This document shows, piece by piece, positions 28,838 through 37,624 of a DNA stretch of 64,000 nucleotides. The stretch covers positions 558,001 to 622,000 of the forward strand of contig NZ_LR026975.1 in assembly GCF_900603025.1 (NCBI RefSeq), read 5' to 3'. Each line of letters starts with the position of its first letter. Position 1 is the stretch's first letter. Source of the stretch: Mycolicibacterium hassiacum DSM 44199 (GTDB lineage: Bacteria > Actinomycetota > Actinomycetes > Mycobacteriales > Mycobacteriaceae). The translations under genes were made by a program, and so were the position numbers. The notes below the pieces were generated by a model. The model ran no database searches. It had not been told where the DNA came from and was given only the letters and a program-made list of their open reading frames with translations.

Positions 28838-30159
28838 CGCCGATGTCCCTCCTCGTTCGCGCTGTCCCCGGCCAGCAGCCGCTCCCACAGCTGCGGGAAC
28901 TCCGGCAGGGTCTTGGCGGTGGTGCCGATGTCCTCGACCGTCACGCCCGGCACCCGCAGCCCGATGATCGCGCCCGCGGTGGCCATCCGGTGGTCGGCGT
29001 AGGAGCGCCACCGCCCGCCGCGCAGCGGCCGCGCCGTGATGATCAGCCCGTCCGGGGTCTCCTCGCACTGCCCGCCGAGCCGGTTGATCTCGGTCGACAG
29101 CGCGGCCAGCCGGTCGGTCTCATGGCCGCGCAGATGCGCGATCCCGGTCAGCTTCGACACCGATCCCGGGGTGGCCAGCGCGGCCATGGCCGCGACCGTC
29201 GGCGTCAGCTCGCCGATGTCGTGCAGGTCCACGTCGATGCCGCCGTAGCCGCCCGAACCCCGCACCTCCAGATGCGAATCACGCTGCTGCACAGCAGCCC
29301 CCAGCTTCTGCAGGGTCGCGATGATGGCGTCGGCGGGTTGTTTGCTCCGCCGCGGCCAGCCGGCGATGCGCACCACGCCGCCGGTGACGATCGCCGCGGC
29401 GACGAACGGCGTCGCGTTCGACAGGTCGGGTTCGATCGCCCAGTGCCGCGCGGCCACCGGGCCGGGGCCGACCCGCCAGTGGTTCGGACGGCTGTCGTCG
29501 ACGTTCACCCCGGCGTCACGCAGCATCGCCACCGTCATCGCCACATGCGGCGCCGACGGCACCGACTCGCCGGTGTGCACCACCGTCAGGCCGTTGTCGA
29601 ACCGCGCTCCCGACAGCAGCAGCCCGGAGACGAACTGCGACGACGCCGACGCGTCGATGTGTACGGTGCCGCCGGACACGCGCCCGCGCCCGCGCACGGT
29701 GAACGGCAGCCCGTCGCCGTCGACGTCCACCCCGAGGCCCCGCAGCGCGTCGAGCAGCGGTTTGATCGGCCGGGCCCGGGCCTGTTCGTCGCCGTCGAAC
29801 ACCACGTCGGCGGTGCTCAGCGCGGCCACCGGGGGCAGAAACCGCAGCACGGTGCCCGCCAGCCCGCAGTCGATGCGGGCCCCCGGGCGGGGGCCCGGCG
29901 TGCCGGAACCGCCGACGGTCAGCTCGGTGCCGTCGCCGTCGACGGCGACCCCGAGCGTCTGCAGTGCGGCGATCATCAGATCGGTGTCGCGGCTGCGCAG
30001 CGCCCCGCTGATCGTCGAGACCCCCGAGTCCGCGGCCAGCGCGGCCAGCACCAGCGCCCGGTTGGTGAGCGACTTCGAACCGGGAACGGTCACGGTGGCA
30101 TCCACCGGGCCGTCCGCGGTGGGAGCCGGCCAGGCGTCCGGGGTCTCGCGCGTGCTCAC
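28834..30159 (-). CDS. aroA: 3-phosphoshikimate 1-carboxyvinyltransferase (EPSP synthase)
   Basis: It catalyses the sixth shikimate pathway step, joining PEP to shikimate-3-phosphate for aromatic amino acid and menaquinone synthesis. The 441-residue enzyme has [20 protein letters not shown] near the N-terminus, [17 protein letters not shown] (the PEP site region), and [16 protein letters not shown]. The class I motif LxxxGTAMRP is not present as such; mycobacterial enzymes have the GTVLRF form. GTG at 30159 gives the conserved start. It is divergent from the SRAP gene with a 45-base gap. Confidence 0.95.
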   Translation of the reverse strand: MSTRETPDAWPAPTADGPVDATVTVPGSKSLTNRALVLAALAADSGVSTISGALRSRDTDLMIAALQTLGVAVDGDGTELTVGGSGTPGPRPGARIDCGLAGTVLRFLPPVAALSTADVVFDGDEQARARPIKPLLDALRGLGVDVDGDGLPFTVRGRGRVSGGTVHIDASASSQFVSGLLLSGARFDNGLTVVHTGESVPSAPHVAMTVAMLRDAGVNVDDSRPNHWRVGPGPVAARHWAIEPDLSNATPFVAAAIVTGGVVRIAGWPRRSKQPADAIIATLQKLGAAVQQRDSHLEVRGSGGYGGIDVDLHDIGELTPTVAAMAALATPGSVSKLTGIAHLRGHETDRLAALSTEINRLGGQCEETPDGLIITARPLRGGRWRSYADHRMATAGAIIGLRVPGVTVEDIGTTAKTLPEFPQLWERLLAGDSANEEGHRR

Positions 30160-30204
30160 GGCTTCTATCCTGCCCTGTCGCCGCTGCGTGCCACCATGGG
30201 CGGT

Positions 30205-30963
30205 ATGTGTGGGCGATTCGCGGTGACCACCGATCCGGCGGTGCTGGCGCAGAAGATCCAGGCGATCGACGAGACCGCCGGCGCCGGCGGGGCCGGCGGC
30301 TCCCCGGGACCCAACTACAACGTCGCGCCGACCAGCACGATCGCCACCGTGGTGCGCCGGCACACCGAACCCGACGACGAGCCGACGCGCCGCATCCGGG
30401 CGATGCGGTGGGGGCTCATCCCGCCCTGGACCAAGGCGTCCGACGACGGCAGGCCCGACACCAAGGGGCCGCTGCTGATCAACGCGCGTGCCGAGAAGGT
30501 CACCACCTCACCGGCGTTTCGTAACTCCGCGAAGAACAAGCGCTGCCTGGTGCCGATGACCGGGTGGTACGAGTGGCGCGGCGAAAAGGGCAACAAGACG
30601 CCGTTCTTCATGTACGGCGCCGACGGGGAGCCGCTGTTCATGGCGGGGCTGTGGTCGACCTGGCGGCCCAAGGACGCGCCACCGGACGCCCCGCCGCTGA
30701 TCAGCTGCACGATCATCACCACCGATGCGGTGGGGCCGCTGGCCGAGATCCACGACCGGATGCCGCTGAGCATCAGCGCCGAGGACTGGGACCGCTGGCT
30801 GGACCCGGACGCCCCGATCGACGAGGGGCTGCTGCGCGGCCACGGCGATCTGGACCGGATCGCCATCCGGGAGGTGTCGAAGCTGGTCAACAACGTCCGC
30901 AACAACGGGCCCGAACTGATCGAGCCGGTCGACACGCAACCCGAGCAGGCCACGCTGCTGTGA
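30205..30963 (+). CDS. SOS response-associated peptidase (SRAP/HMCES family, Rv3226c-type)
   Basis: It forms a covalent thiazolidine crosslink to abasic sites in single-stranded DNA and so shields them. The 252-residue protein has catalytic Cys2 (MCGRFAV, exposed after Met removal), Asn93 in LLINARAEK, Glu123 in [11 protein letters not shown] and His183 in IHDRMPL, the four key residues of the family. ATG at 30205 must be the start because Cys has to be residue 2; an ATG two codons upstream (30199) would block it. Its stop overlaps the next gene (GTGA). Confidence 0.95.
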   Translation: MCGRFAVTTDPAVLAQKIQAIDETAGAGGAGGSPGPNYNVAPTSTIATVVRRHTEPDDEPTRRIRAMRWGLIPPWTKASDDGRPDTKGPLLINARAEKVTTSPAFRNSAKNKRCLVPMTGWYEWRGEKGNKTPFFMYGADGEPLFMAGLWSTWRPKDAPPDAPPLISCTIITTDAVGPLAEIHDRMPLSISAEDWDRWLDPDAPIDEGLLRGHGDLDRIAIREVSKLVNNVRNNGPELIEPVDTQPEQATLL

Positions 30964-32486
30964 CGGGGCCTGTCCCATCCGGGCCGCTGCACGCGGGCGA
31001 AGTAGTCGACGCGCTGGCCGCCGACCTGCGGCGGGCCGGATACACGATCGACGGGGTGGCCGGGCTGCTCGGCGAGGACACCTACGCCGCGTTCACGCGC
31101 GGGGCGCTGTGGCCGGCGCTGCGGGTCACCGAAGAGGCACTGCACACCGAACAGCGCGCGCTCGCGACGCTGGTGCGGCTGTTCCTGTTGAACACCGACG
31201 AACCGGCCGAGCGGGTCGAGGCGGCGCTGCCCTCGGCGGGGGTGGCCGCACTGACGGCCAACGGTGTCGTCGAACCGGCGCCGAACGGTTCCCTGCGCGC
31301 GCTGCTCGACGTCCGCCCGCACAGCGACGGCGAGCACGACTTCATCGTCGTCGCCGACCTGGACTCAGCGACTCGTCCCGGCCCGCTGCGCCGCGACCAT
31401 GTGCTCGGCATCGGGGCCGCATCGGTGTCGTTGGCGCGCGCGGTGATTCGCACCCCGGCTCGCCGCGCCCTCGACCTCGGCACCGGCTGCGGTATTCAGG
31501 CGCTGCATCTGCAGTCGCACTGCGACGAGATCGTCGCCACCGACACCAACGAGCGCGCGTTGGTGCTGGCGTCGGCCACCGCCCGGCTCAACGGCATGCG
31601 CTGGGATCTGCGCCACGGCAGCCTGTTCGAGCCGGTGGCGGGGGAGCGGTTCGACCTGATCGTGTCCAACCCGCCGTTCGTGGTCGGCGCCGGCGAACTC
31701 GACTACCTCTACCGCGATTCCGGGATGGCCGGAGACACGTTGTGCCGCAGCCTGATCGAACAGGTCGCCGATCACCTCGAGCCGGGCGGCACCGCGCACG
31801 TGATGGCCAACTGGATCGTCCCCGCCGGCGCCGACTGGCGCGAACGGGTACGCGGCTGGCTGGCCGGCACCGGTCTGCACGCGTGGGTGGTGCAGCGCGA
31901 ACTCGCCGACCCGATCAGCTACGTCACCCTGTGGACCGCCGACGCCGGCGAAACCCCGGAACAGGCGGCGCAGCGCGGCAACCGGTGGCTGGACTGGTTC
32001 GCCCGGGAGCGGATAGCCGGCATCGGCATGGGCCTGATCACCCTGCGCGCCCCGCGCACCGGCGAGCGCCGCCGACCCGAACACGTCCTCGAAGAGCTCA
32101 TCGGGCCCGACGACGTCCTCACCGGCGCGGAGATCGACGCCTTCTTCGCCCGCCGCGAGTATCTGGCGACCACCACCGACGACGACCTGCTGGCAGCCCG
32201 GCTGTCGGTCGCGCCGGTGCTGCTCGACGAGCAGTCGCTGCCGGGCCCGGACGGTTGGCAGAGCATCGGGGCGACGGTGCGCCGGCCCGGCGGTCCCGGT
32301 GCGGTGATCGAGGTCGACGAGGTGGGCCGAGCGCTGCTGGCCGGATGCCGCGGCGAGGTCGCGTTGGGCACGCTGCTCGACCTGCTCGCCGCGGCCCACG
32401 GCCTCGACGCCGACGCGCTGACCGAAGCCGCACTGCCGGTGGTGCGCGAGGCGATCAGCCGCGGCATCCTGTATCAGGCCGAATGA
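30960..32486 (+). CDS. HemK-like SAM-dependent methyltransferase, two-domain
   Basis: This 508-residue protein has an N-terminal helical domain (1-150), a class I methyltransferase domain with ALDLGTGCGIQALHL (near 175) and the substrate motif SNPPFV, and a C-terminal 170-residue extension of unknown role. NPPF is typical of N-methyltransferases acting on Gln or adenine, so a protein glutamine or nucleic acid target is plausible. Start GTG 30960 overlaps the SRAP stop by 4 bases, suggesting co-expression with the DNA-damage protein. It is not the gene that follows SRAP in M. tuberculosis, as I remember it. Confidence 0.85.
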   Translation: MTGPVPSGPLHAGEVVDALAADLRRAGYTIDGVAGLLGEDTYAAFTRGALWPALRVTEEALHTEQRALATLVRLFLLNTDEPAERVEAALPSAGVAALTANGVVEPAPNGSLRALLDVRPHSDGEHDFIVVADLDSATRPGPLRRDHVLGIGAASVSLARAVIRTPARRALDLGTGCGIQALHLQSHCDEIVATDTNERALVLASATARLNGMRWDLRHGSLFEPVAGERFDLIVSNPPFVVGAGELDYLYRDSGMAGDTLCRSLIEQVADHLEPGGTAHVMANWIVPAGADWRERVRGWLAGTGLHAWVVQRELADPISYVTLWTADAGETPEQAAQRGNRWLDWFARERIAGIGMGLITLRAPRTGERRRPEHVLEELIGPDDVLTGAEIDAFFARREYLATTTDDDLLAARLSVAPVLLDEQSLPGPDGWQSIGATVRRPGGPGAVIEVDEVGRALLAGCRGEVALGTLLDLLAAAHGLDADALTEAALPVVREAISRGILYQAE

Positions 32487-32559
32487 CGTGACCGGGCCCT
32501 GCGGGGTCGATTCCGAGTTGCGCGTTTCCGGGTTGGCGAGTGCGAATCGGCATTAACAT

Positions 32560-32805
32560 ATGGCCGACGGAGGGAAACGGATGCTGGTCAAAGCGGTCAA
32601 GATGGTCATGGATTTCGAGATGACCATCGCCGAATGGATCGGCACCGCGCTCATGGTGCTCGCTCCCTACGGGGTGATCGGCCTGGTGTGGACGGTGCTG
32701 AACCTCGACATGGTGCACGGCACCGGCGTGATCCGGCTGATCCGGTTCGTCGCGTCGATCGTGTTCTGGCCGGCGATGGTGTTCTCGGCGGTGTGCTCGG
32801 TATGA
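32560..32805 (+). CDS. Small membrane protein, two transmembrane segments
   Basis: This 81-residue protein has hydrophobic segments at about 25-48 (WIGTALMVLAPYGVIGLVW) and 60-80 (LIRFVASIVFWPAMVFSAV). It overlaps the oxygenase gene by ATGA. It resembles the third gene of this cassette (33662-33919): both have PY-VIGLVW in the first segment and FWP in the second. The function is unknown; a membrane partner of the enclosed oxygenase is an inference. An in-frame ATG at 32581 is an alternative start. Confidence 0.75.
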   Translation: MADGGKRMLVKAVKMVMDFEMTIAEWIGTALMVLAPYGVIGLVWTVLNLDMVHGTGVIRLIRFVASIVFWPAMVFSAVCSV

Positions 32806-33665
32806 CCGACCGCTACCGCATCTCCGTTCGCCGGCGCACCGCGCGCTGGGACCCCGATCGCGAGGTGTCGGCCAAGGAGGCAATGGACTTCTGGTCGTTC
32901 GCCGCGGCCGCCGCCAACGTGGTCATGCAGCTGTCGTGGCCGGAGGTCGGTCACGGCGTGGTGGAGAGCAAGGTCGATTCCGGAAACCTGCTCAAACACC
33001 CGTGGAAACGGGCCCGCACCACGCTGCAGTACCTTGCGGTGGCCGTTTTCGGCAACGACGACGATCGTGCCGCCTTCCGCGACGCCGTCGACTCCGCGCA
33101 CCGACACGTCAAGTCCACTCCGGACAGCCCGGTGCAGTACAACGCGTTCGACCGCGAACTGCAGATGTGGGTTGCCGCATGCCTTTTCGTCGGCCTGGAG
33201 GACACCCATCAGCTGCTGCGCGGGGAGATGACCCCCGAACAGGCCGAACAGTTCTACCGGTCGGCGTGGACACTGGGCACGACATTGCAGGTGACCGAGG
33301 ACCAGTGGCCACCGAATCGGGCGGCATTCGACGACTACTGGCGCCAGGCCTGCCAGCGGGTCAGCATCGACGACCGGGTGCGGGAGTACCTGAACCACAT
33401 GATCGGTCTGCGAATGATCAACCCGCTGTTGGGACTTCCGTTCCGCCCGCTGCTGAGATTCCTCACCACCGGTTTCCTCGCCCCGGTGTTCCGCGAGCAG
33501 ATGGGCCTGCGGTGGAGCGGATCTCGCCAGTTCCTGTTCGAGATGCTGTTTCTGTTGGTGGCGTTCGTGAACAGGTTCATCCCGGTGTTCCTCCGCCAGG
33601 GCGGCAGTTACCTGTTGCTGCTGGACATCCGTCGGCGGGTCCGCACGCATAAGGCACTGGTGTGA
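32802..33665 (+). CDS. DUF2236/MpaB-type oxygenase family protein
   Basis: This 287-residue protein resembles the haem-containing oxygenase family that includes fungal MpaB and bacterial latex-clearing protein. Segments FWSFAAAAANVVMQLSWPEV, LLKHPWKRARTTLQYL, YNAFDRELQMWVAACLFVGL and QWPPNRAAFDDYW fit the family. The substrate is unknown; many paralogues occur in mycobacteria. Near the C-terminus a hydrophobic stretch (FLFEMLFLLVAFVNRFIPVF) could associate with the membrane. It overlaps both neighbouring small membrane protein genes by 4 bases, so the three form a tight operon. Confidence 0.85.
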   Translation: MTDRYRISVRRRTARWDPDREVSAKEAMDFWSFAAAAANVVMQLSWPEVGHGVVESKVDSGNLLKHPWKRARTTLQYLAVAVFGNDDDRAAFRDAVDSAHRHVKSTPDSPVQYNAFDRELQMWVAACLFVGLEDTHQLLRGEMTPEQAEQFYRSAWTLGTTLQVTEDQWPPNRAAFDDYWRQACQRVSIDDRVREYLNHMIGLRMINPLLGLPFRPLLRFLTTGFLAPVFREQMGLRWSGSRQFLFEMLFLLVAFVNRFIPVFLRQGGSYLLLLDIRRRVRTHKALV

Positions 33666-33919
33666 CGGTGTTGACGAGACTGCGTTGGTTGTTGAGCCGC
33701 CGGGTCAGCGTCGCGGCGATGATCGAGACCGTGATGTGGCTGGCGATCCCGTATCTGGTGATCGGCCTGGTGTGGGCGTTCTTCGACGCCGAGCAGGTTC
33801 AGGTGATCGACAACGCGTGGCGCGCCCGCCTGCCCGCCGGTTCGGACATCGGCGCGTTCCTGGTCACCGCCGCGTTCTGGCCGGTGCGACTGCTCGGAAT
33901 CGGCTTGTGCGCCGGGTGA
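33662..33919 (+). CDS. Small membrane protein, paralogue of the 32560-32805 product
   Basis: This 85-residue protein has two hydrophobic segments (IETVMWLAIPYLVIGLVWAF and IGAFLVTAAFWPVRLLGIGL). Start GTG 33662 overlaps the oxygenase stop. Shared features with the first cassette gene are PY-VIGLVW and AFWP/VFWP. The function is unknown. Confidence 0.75.
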   Translation: MTVLTRLRWLLSRRVSVAAMIETVMWLAIPYLVIGLVWAFFDAEQVQVIDNAWRARLPAGSDIGAFLVTAAFWPVRLLGIGLCAG

Positions 33920-33971
33920 AGTGCGACCCGCCGGGCGGCGCTTGGCCACCCGGCGGTCGACCGATACCGGC

Positions 33972-34225
33972 TCAGCGGCGGTAGCCGTTCACCCCGTGAC
34001 TCTCGATGCGCCAGACCCCGTGATGATCGTGCGGCGCGCCGGGGGTTCCAACGGCCTTGGTGCGCGGCTCCGCGGACACCTGCGGACCGCGAACCTCGTT
34101 GTGGACATCGCCGTTCTCGGCCGCGGCTCGTCCGGGGTGGCGAGGGCCGCGCCCCCGATCAGACCGGCGGCGACGGCCGGCAGCGCGAGTCGGGTGACCA
34201 TCCGGGTCATCTTGTGGTTCGGCAT
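33972..34225 (-). pseudogene. Small secreted protein gene, probably frameshifted
   Basis: ATG 34225 follows a good ribosome site (AGGAGA). The first 30 residues form a signal peptide (MVTRLALPAVAAGLIGGAAL). In the current frame the rest is Arg/Pro-rich and unlike a secreted protein, ending at 33989. One frame over, from about 34120, it reads NGDVHNEVRGPQVSAE, then KAVGTPGAPHDHHGVWRIES and a TGA at 33972, which looks like the short secreted proteins common in mycobacteria. A single indel near 34115-34130 would join them. A sequencing error cannot be excluded. Confidence 0.55.
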
Positions 34226-34352
34226 CTGAGTTCTCCTGTCAGCGTTGGGCTTCAGTGCGATCTTCACGATGCCGCCGCCGAGACCTGTTGTGAATCGGGG
34301 TTGACCGGACCATGTTGGTGTCCCCCGATCGGAGGACACCGGAGTCGGGCGG

Positions 34353-35126
34353 TCAGCGGCGCCGCGCGGTCACCACGACATAGCCGGAATCGAACTGCAC
34401 GCCGTGCTGGTCACAGTGGGCGCTCAGCGCGGATTCGAACTCGTTCCGCAGCGTATCGCGCTGCGTCGCGTCGGCTCTGGCGAACGCCGCGACGTGAACC
34501 GGCGATTGCGTCGTCACGAAGGTCATCACGGCTTCGAGCGACGGAAAGCGCCATGTGTGCGTGTGGGTTTCGATCCGTATATCGGTAAACCCAGCGCTCA
34601 GTCGATCGGTCACGGTATCCGCATCGCCCCACTGATCGGGGGTGTAGCCCGGGTTCGGCGGAGGGCGGAACACCTTGGCGATCGGTGCGGAGAACGGGTT
34701 GTCCGGATCGCGTACCCACGCCGAGAACGCCAGTGTTCCACCGGGTTTGAGTAACCGCTCGAGTTCGGCGACCTGACCGGCCGGCTCGACGAAGATGATG
34801 CCCATATTCGACACCGCGGCGTCGAACGACTCGGCCGGCAGCCCCGTCGCCGCCGCGTCGGCGGTCACCCAGGTCACGTCGGCGCCGGTCACCCGCTGTC
34901 GGCCGAGTTCGATCAGCTCGGGGGTGAGGTCCACCGCGGTCACCCGCGCACCCCGGGCGAGAGCCGCGAGCGTGGCATTGCCGGTACCGCAGGCCAGATC
35001 GACGACCGCGGCGCCGTACAGCGGGGCGCGCCGGTCGGCGGCGTCGACCACCGCGCCGGCGATCGGTGCGATCTGTTCGGCCACCGCGTCGTAGCGGCCC
35101 GCGGACCACAGGGAGGGTGTGGACAT
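34353..35126 (-). CDS. Class I SAM-dependent methyltransferase
   Basis: This 257-residue protein has the ubiE-like fold with motif I VVDLACGTGNATLAALA (near 45), motif II VTAVDLTPELIELGRQRV, and GGTLAFSAWVRD. The substrate is unknown. The C-terminal part with SLEAVMTFVTTQSPVH resembles small-molecule methyltransferases. ATG 35126 is the natural start. It lies 23 bases downstream of the thioesterase gene on the same strand, so the two are probably co-transcribed. Confidence 0.88.
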   Translation of the reverse strand: MSTPSLWSAGRYDAVAEQIAPIAGAVVDAADRRAPLYGAAVVDLACGTGNATLAALARGARVTAVDLTPELIELGRQRVTGADVTWVTADAAATGLPAESFDAAVSNMGIIFVEPAGQVAELERLLKPGGTLAFSAWVRDPDNPFSAPIAKVFRPPPNPGYTPDQWGDADTVTDRLSAGFTDIRIETHTHTWRFPSLEAVMTFVTTQSPVHVAAFARADATQRDTLRNEFESALSAHCDQHGVQFDSGYVVVTARRR

Positions 35127-35149
35127 CGGGATCAGCCTGCCACACGATC

Positions 35150-36019
35150 TCAGCGCACCAGGCCCTGGGAGGTCATCACCGCCAGCAGCGAGCCGTCCCG
35201 GGCGCGCAGCGAGCCGTAGGCGGTGACCCCGCCGGAGGTCACCGAGCCCCGTCCCTCGAACAGTCGCCAGGACGTCGACGGCAGCAGATGGGCCCCGGGC
35301 TGCCAGCTGATCACCAGATCGAGGCTGAGCAGCCAGGTTTCGACGAACCCGGTGACCTGGGCGGGGGAGTCGAACAGATGCGCGTCGGCGTGCAGGACAT
35401 CGGCGATCTGCGGGTGCGACAGCGGGTCGGTGGCACCGCCGTCATCGGCGTCGGCCCCGTTGTCGACGGCAACCCACAACGCCACCTCGGGGTGGCCGCG
35501 GTTGAAGCCGCGCAGGCTCTCCGGGTAGTCGATTCCGCTGCGCCGGCCGAACCGCAGCGGCGGCCACTTCCTGCGCAGCCACTCCAGCGAACTGCCGTCC
35601 GCCGGGTCGGGGAGCGGGGAGTCTCCGGTTCCGAAGCGCTGGAACGGAACCGGTGCGTGCACCGACGGCGGGCCGGCCCAGCCGTCGGCCAGCCAGCTGT
35701 GCGCCACCAGCACGGTGTGCCCGTTCTGGTGGATCCGCGCCTCCACCGCTTCGGCGCTGCGCCCACCGCGTAGGGTGCGTGTTTCGATCTCGATCGGACC
35801 GGGTACGCCGGTCTCGACGAACGTCACCGCCAGCGACGTGGCCGCCGACCGCCCGGTGTGGGCGAACACCGCGGACAGCGCGAGCGCGGAGGTGTACCCA
35901 CCGAACGCCCGGCCGTCGAAGCACCAATGCTCGGCCAGCTCCCGGGTGAACCGGCTCGTCTGCGCATCGACACGGCCACCGTCGAACTCGAAATCACGCG
36001 CGTCCAACACGCTCAGCAC
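35150..36019 (-). CDS. Acyl-CoA thioesterase family protein (double hotdog)
   Basis: This 289-residue TesB-like protein has a first hotdog domain (RAFGGYTSALALSAVFAHTG, LAVTFVETGVPGPIEIETRT) and a second one ending SYGSLRARDGS-type sequence with a final MTSQGLVR. The product probably hydrolyses acyl-CoA esters. The catalytic Asp/Thr/Gln set of TesB is only partly visible (the terminal SQG segment). The start may be GTG 36019 or a nearby alternative. It lies between the SDR gene and the methyltransferase gene on the minus strand. Confidence 0.82.
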   Translation of the reverse strand: MLSVLDARDFEFDGGRVDAQTSRFTRELAEHWCFDGRAFGGYTSALALSAVFAHTGRSAATSLAVTFVETGVPGPIEIETRTLRGGRSAEAVEARIHQNGHTVLVAHSWLADGWAGPPSVHAPVPFQRFGTGDSPLPDPADGSSLEWLRRKWPPLRFGRRSGIDYPESLRGFNRGHPEVALWVAVDNGADADDGGATDPLSHPQIADVLHADAHLFDSPAQVTGFVETWLLSLDLVISWQPGAHLLPSTSWRLFEGRGSVTSGGVTAYGSLRARDGSLLAVMTSQGLVR

Positions 36020-36058
36020 CGTACCGGGGGGCGCGTCCGGCGCGGCGCACCGGCAGGA

Positions 36059-36907
36059 TCAGGGGCCGGTGTAGCCGGGCGGATTGGGGGTGTCCACCCA
36101 CAGGTCCACGCCCAGTTCGGAGCCGGGCACACAGTCGTAAACCGACAGATCGGTCACCCCGTTGTCCACCAATACGTCCTCGCACAGCAGCGATCGGCCG
36201 GTGAACTCGCGACTCGGTTTGTTGAGAATCACGTAGGCCGCGTCGGCGTACACCTCCGGCTTGCGCGACCGCCGCATTGCCTCGTCGCCGCCGAGCAGGT
36301 TCTGCACCGCCGCGGTGGCCACCGTGGTGCGCGGCCACAACGTGTTCGACGCGATGCCGTGCTCCCGCATCTCCTGAGCTATCGCCAAGGCGCACAATGA
36401 CATTCCGTACTTCGCCATCATGTACGCGGTCGGCTTGAGCCACTTGGACTCCAGCCGGATGGGCGGCGAGAGCGTCAGGATGTGCGGGTTCTCCCGGCCG
36501 ATCATGTGCGGAATGCAGGCCTGCGACACCGCGTAGGTGCCGCGCACCTGGATGTCGTTCATCAGATCGAACCGTTTGATCGGCACTTCCAGGATCGAAC
36601 CGAGGTTGATGGCCGAGGCGTTGTTGACGCAGATATCGATGCCGCCGAACTGTTCGACGGTCTTCTGCACCGCGGCCGCCACCGCATCGGCGTCGCGGAT
36701 GTCGCCGACGATCGGCAGCGCGTTGCCGCCGGCCTGCTCGATCTCCTCGGCGGCGGTGTAGATGGTGCCGGGCAGCTTCGGATGCGGTTCGGCGGTCTTG
36801 GCGATGAGTGCCACGTTCGCGCCGTCGGCGGCGACGCGCTTGGCGATCGCCAACCCGATGCCACGGCTGGCACCCGAGATGAACATGGTTTTTCCGGAAA
36901 GTGACAT
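36059..36907 (-). CDS. Short-chain dehydrogenase/reductase (Rv3224-type)
   Basis: This NAD(P)-dependent oxidoreductase of 282 residues has GASRGIG (cofactor loop, near 12), CVNNASAINLG (NNAS) and the catalytic Tyr and Lys in AYMMAKYGMSL. It resembles hydroxysteroid dehydrogenase-like SDRs (HSDL2 type) that lack a clear substrate. The usual catalytic Ser is replaced by the TLSPPI segment, as in its M. tuberculosis homologue. ATG 36907 (MSLSGKTMFISGAS) was chosen over the upstream frame start to match the 282-residue homologue. Confidence 0.92.
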   Translation of the reverse strand: MSLSGKTMFISGASRGIGLAIAKRVAADGANVALIAKTAEPHPKLPGTIYTAAEEIEQAGGNALPIVGDIRDADAVAAAVQKTVEQFGGIDICVNNASAINLGSILEVPIKRFDLMNDIQVRGTYAVSQACIPHMIGRENPHILTLSPPIRLESKWLKPTAYMMAKYGMSLCALAIAQEMREHGIASNTLWPRTTVATAAVQNLLGGDEAMRRSRKPEVYADAAYVILNKPSREFTGRSLLCEDVLVDNGVTDLSVYDCVPGSELGVDLWVDTPNPPGYTGP

Positions 36908-36970
36908 GGCACTCACCCTAGCCAGCACTGTGACGTGGCCCGGCGTACCCCCGGCGGGTCGACGCGTCGT

Positions 36971-37465
36971 TCAGGCGCAGATGTCGGCGATCACCGCGTC
37001 GGTGAGCCGGATCAGATCCTGCGGGTGCACCGCGATAATCCAGCCCCGCTGACCCGAACTGCACAGCACCCGCTCCCAGCGCAGCACCGACGCGTCGACC
37101 ACCGTCGGCAACGGTCGGCGCTGCCCGAACGGCGACACCGCGGCGGGAGCGAACCCGGTGGCCTGCTCGGTGACGTCGGGGTCGGCCAGGGTGGCCTTGG
37201 GTGCGCCCAGTGCGGCGGCCGCGGCCTTCAGCGACAGTTCGCGGGGGACCGGCAGGATCGCCACACCGAGACCGCCGTCCGGCAGGGCGAGCACCAGGGT
37301 CTTGTAGACCCGGGCCGGATCGACCCCGTCGAGGCGGGTCATCTCCTCGATGGCTTCCGCGCCGACCACCTGGCGGCGGGGATCGTGCTGGTAGCGCAGG
37401 ACCTCATGGGGGACGCCGGCGGTCAGCAGTGCGGTGATCGCCGGTGTTGCTGCTGCCACGGTCAT
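36971..37465 (-). CDS. YbaK/EbsC-type aminoacyl-tRNA deacylase
   Basis: This 164-residue protein probably hydrolyses mischarged Cys-tRNA(Pro). It has VYKTLVLALPDG with the essential Lys, the GLGVAILPVPRELSLKAAAA core and a C-terminal PQDLIRLTDAVIADIC. ATG at 37465 starts it (MTVAAATPAITALL). I recall that M. tuberculosis carries this gene as two short frames (Rv3224A/B); here it is a single intact frame. Its start lies only 13 bases from the SigH promoter, which runs the other way. Confidence 0.9.
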   Translation of the reverse strand: MTVAAATPAITALLTAGVPHEVLRYQHDPRRQVVGAEAIEEMTRLDGVDPARVYKTLVLALPDGGLGVAILPVPRELSLKAAAAALGAPKATLADPDVTEQATGFAPAAVSPFGQRRPLPTVVDASVLRWERVLCSSGQRGWIIAVHPQDLIRLTDAVIADICA

Positions 37466-37477
37466 CAGCCTAGAGCG

Positions 37478-37504
37478 GGAACAAACGACACGGCAGCCGA
37501 TGTT
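37478..37504 (+). promoter_or_regulatory. SigH-type promoter of sigH
   Basis: GGAACA (37478-37483), an 18-base spacer and GTT (37502-37504) match the SigH/SigR consensus GGAAYA-N16-20-GTT. It lies about 120 bases before the GTG start, consistent with autoregulation of sigH in actinobacteria. Confidence 0.85.
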
Positions 37505-37624
37505 GTTGAGTTCACCGGCGGTCGTTGCTGACCGCTCAGTCAGTGGAGGTCTGCGCCTGCGCGGCCGTGACAGCCCGGGGACTTGTCGGCCAGAACCTCT
37601 AGGATCACGAGGAGGGTGCTTCAG

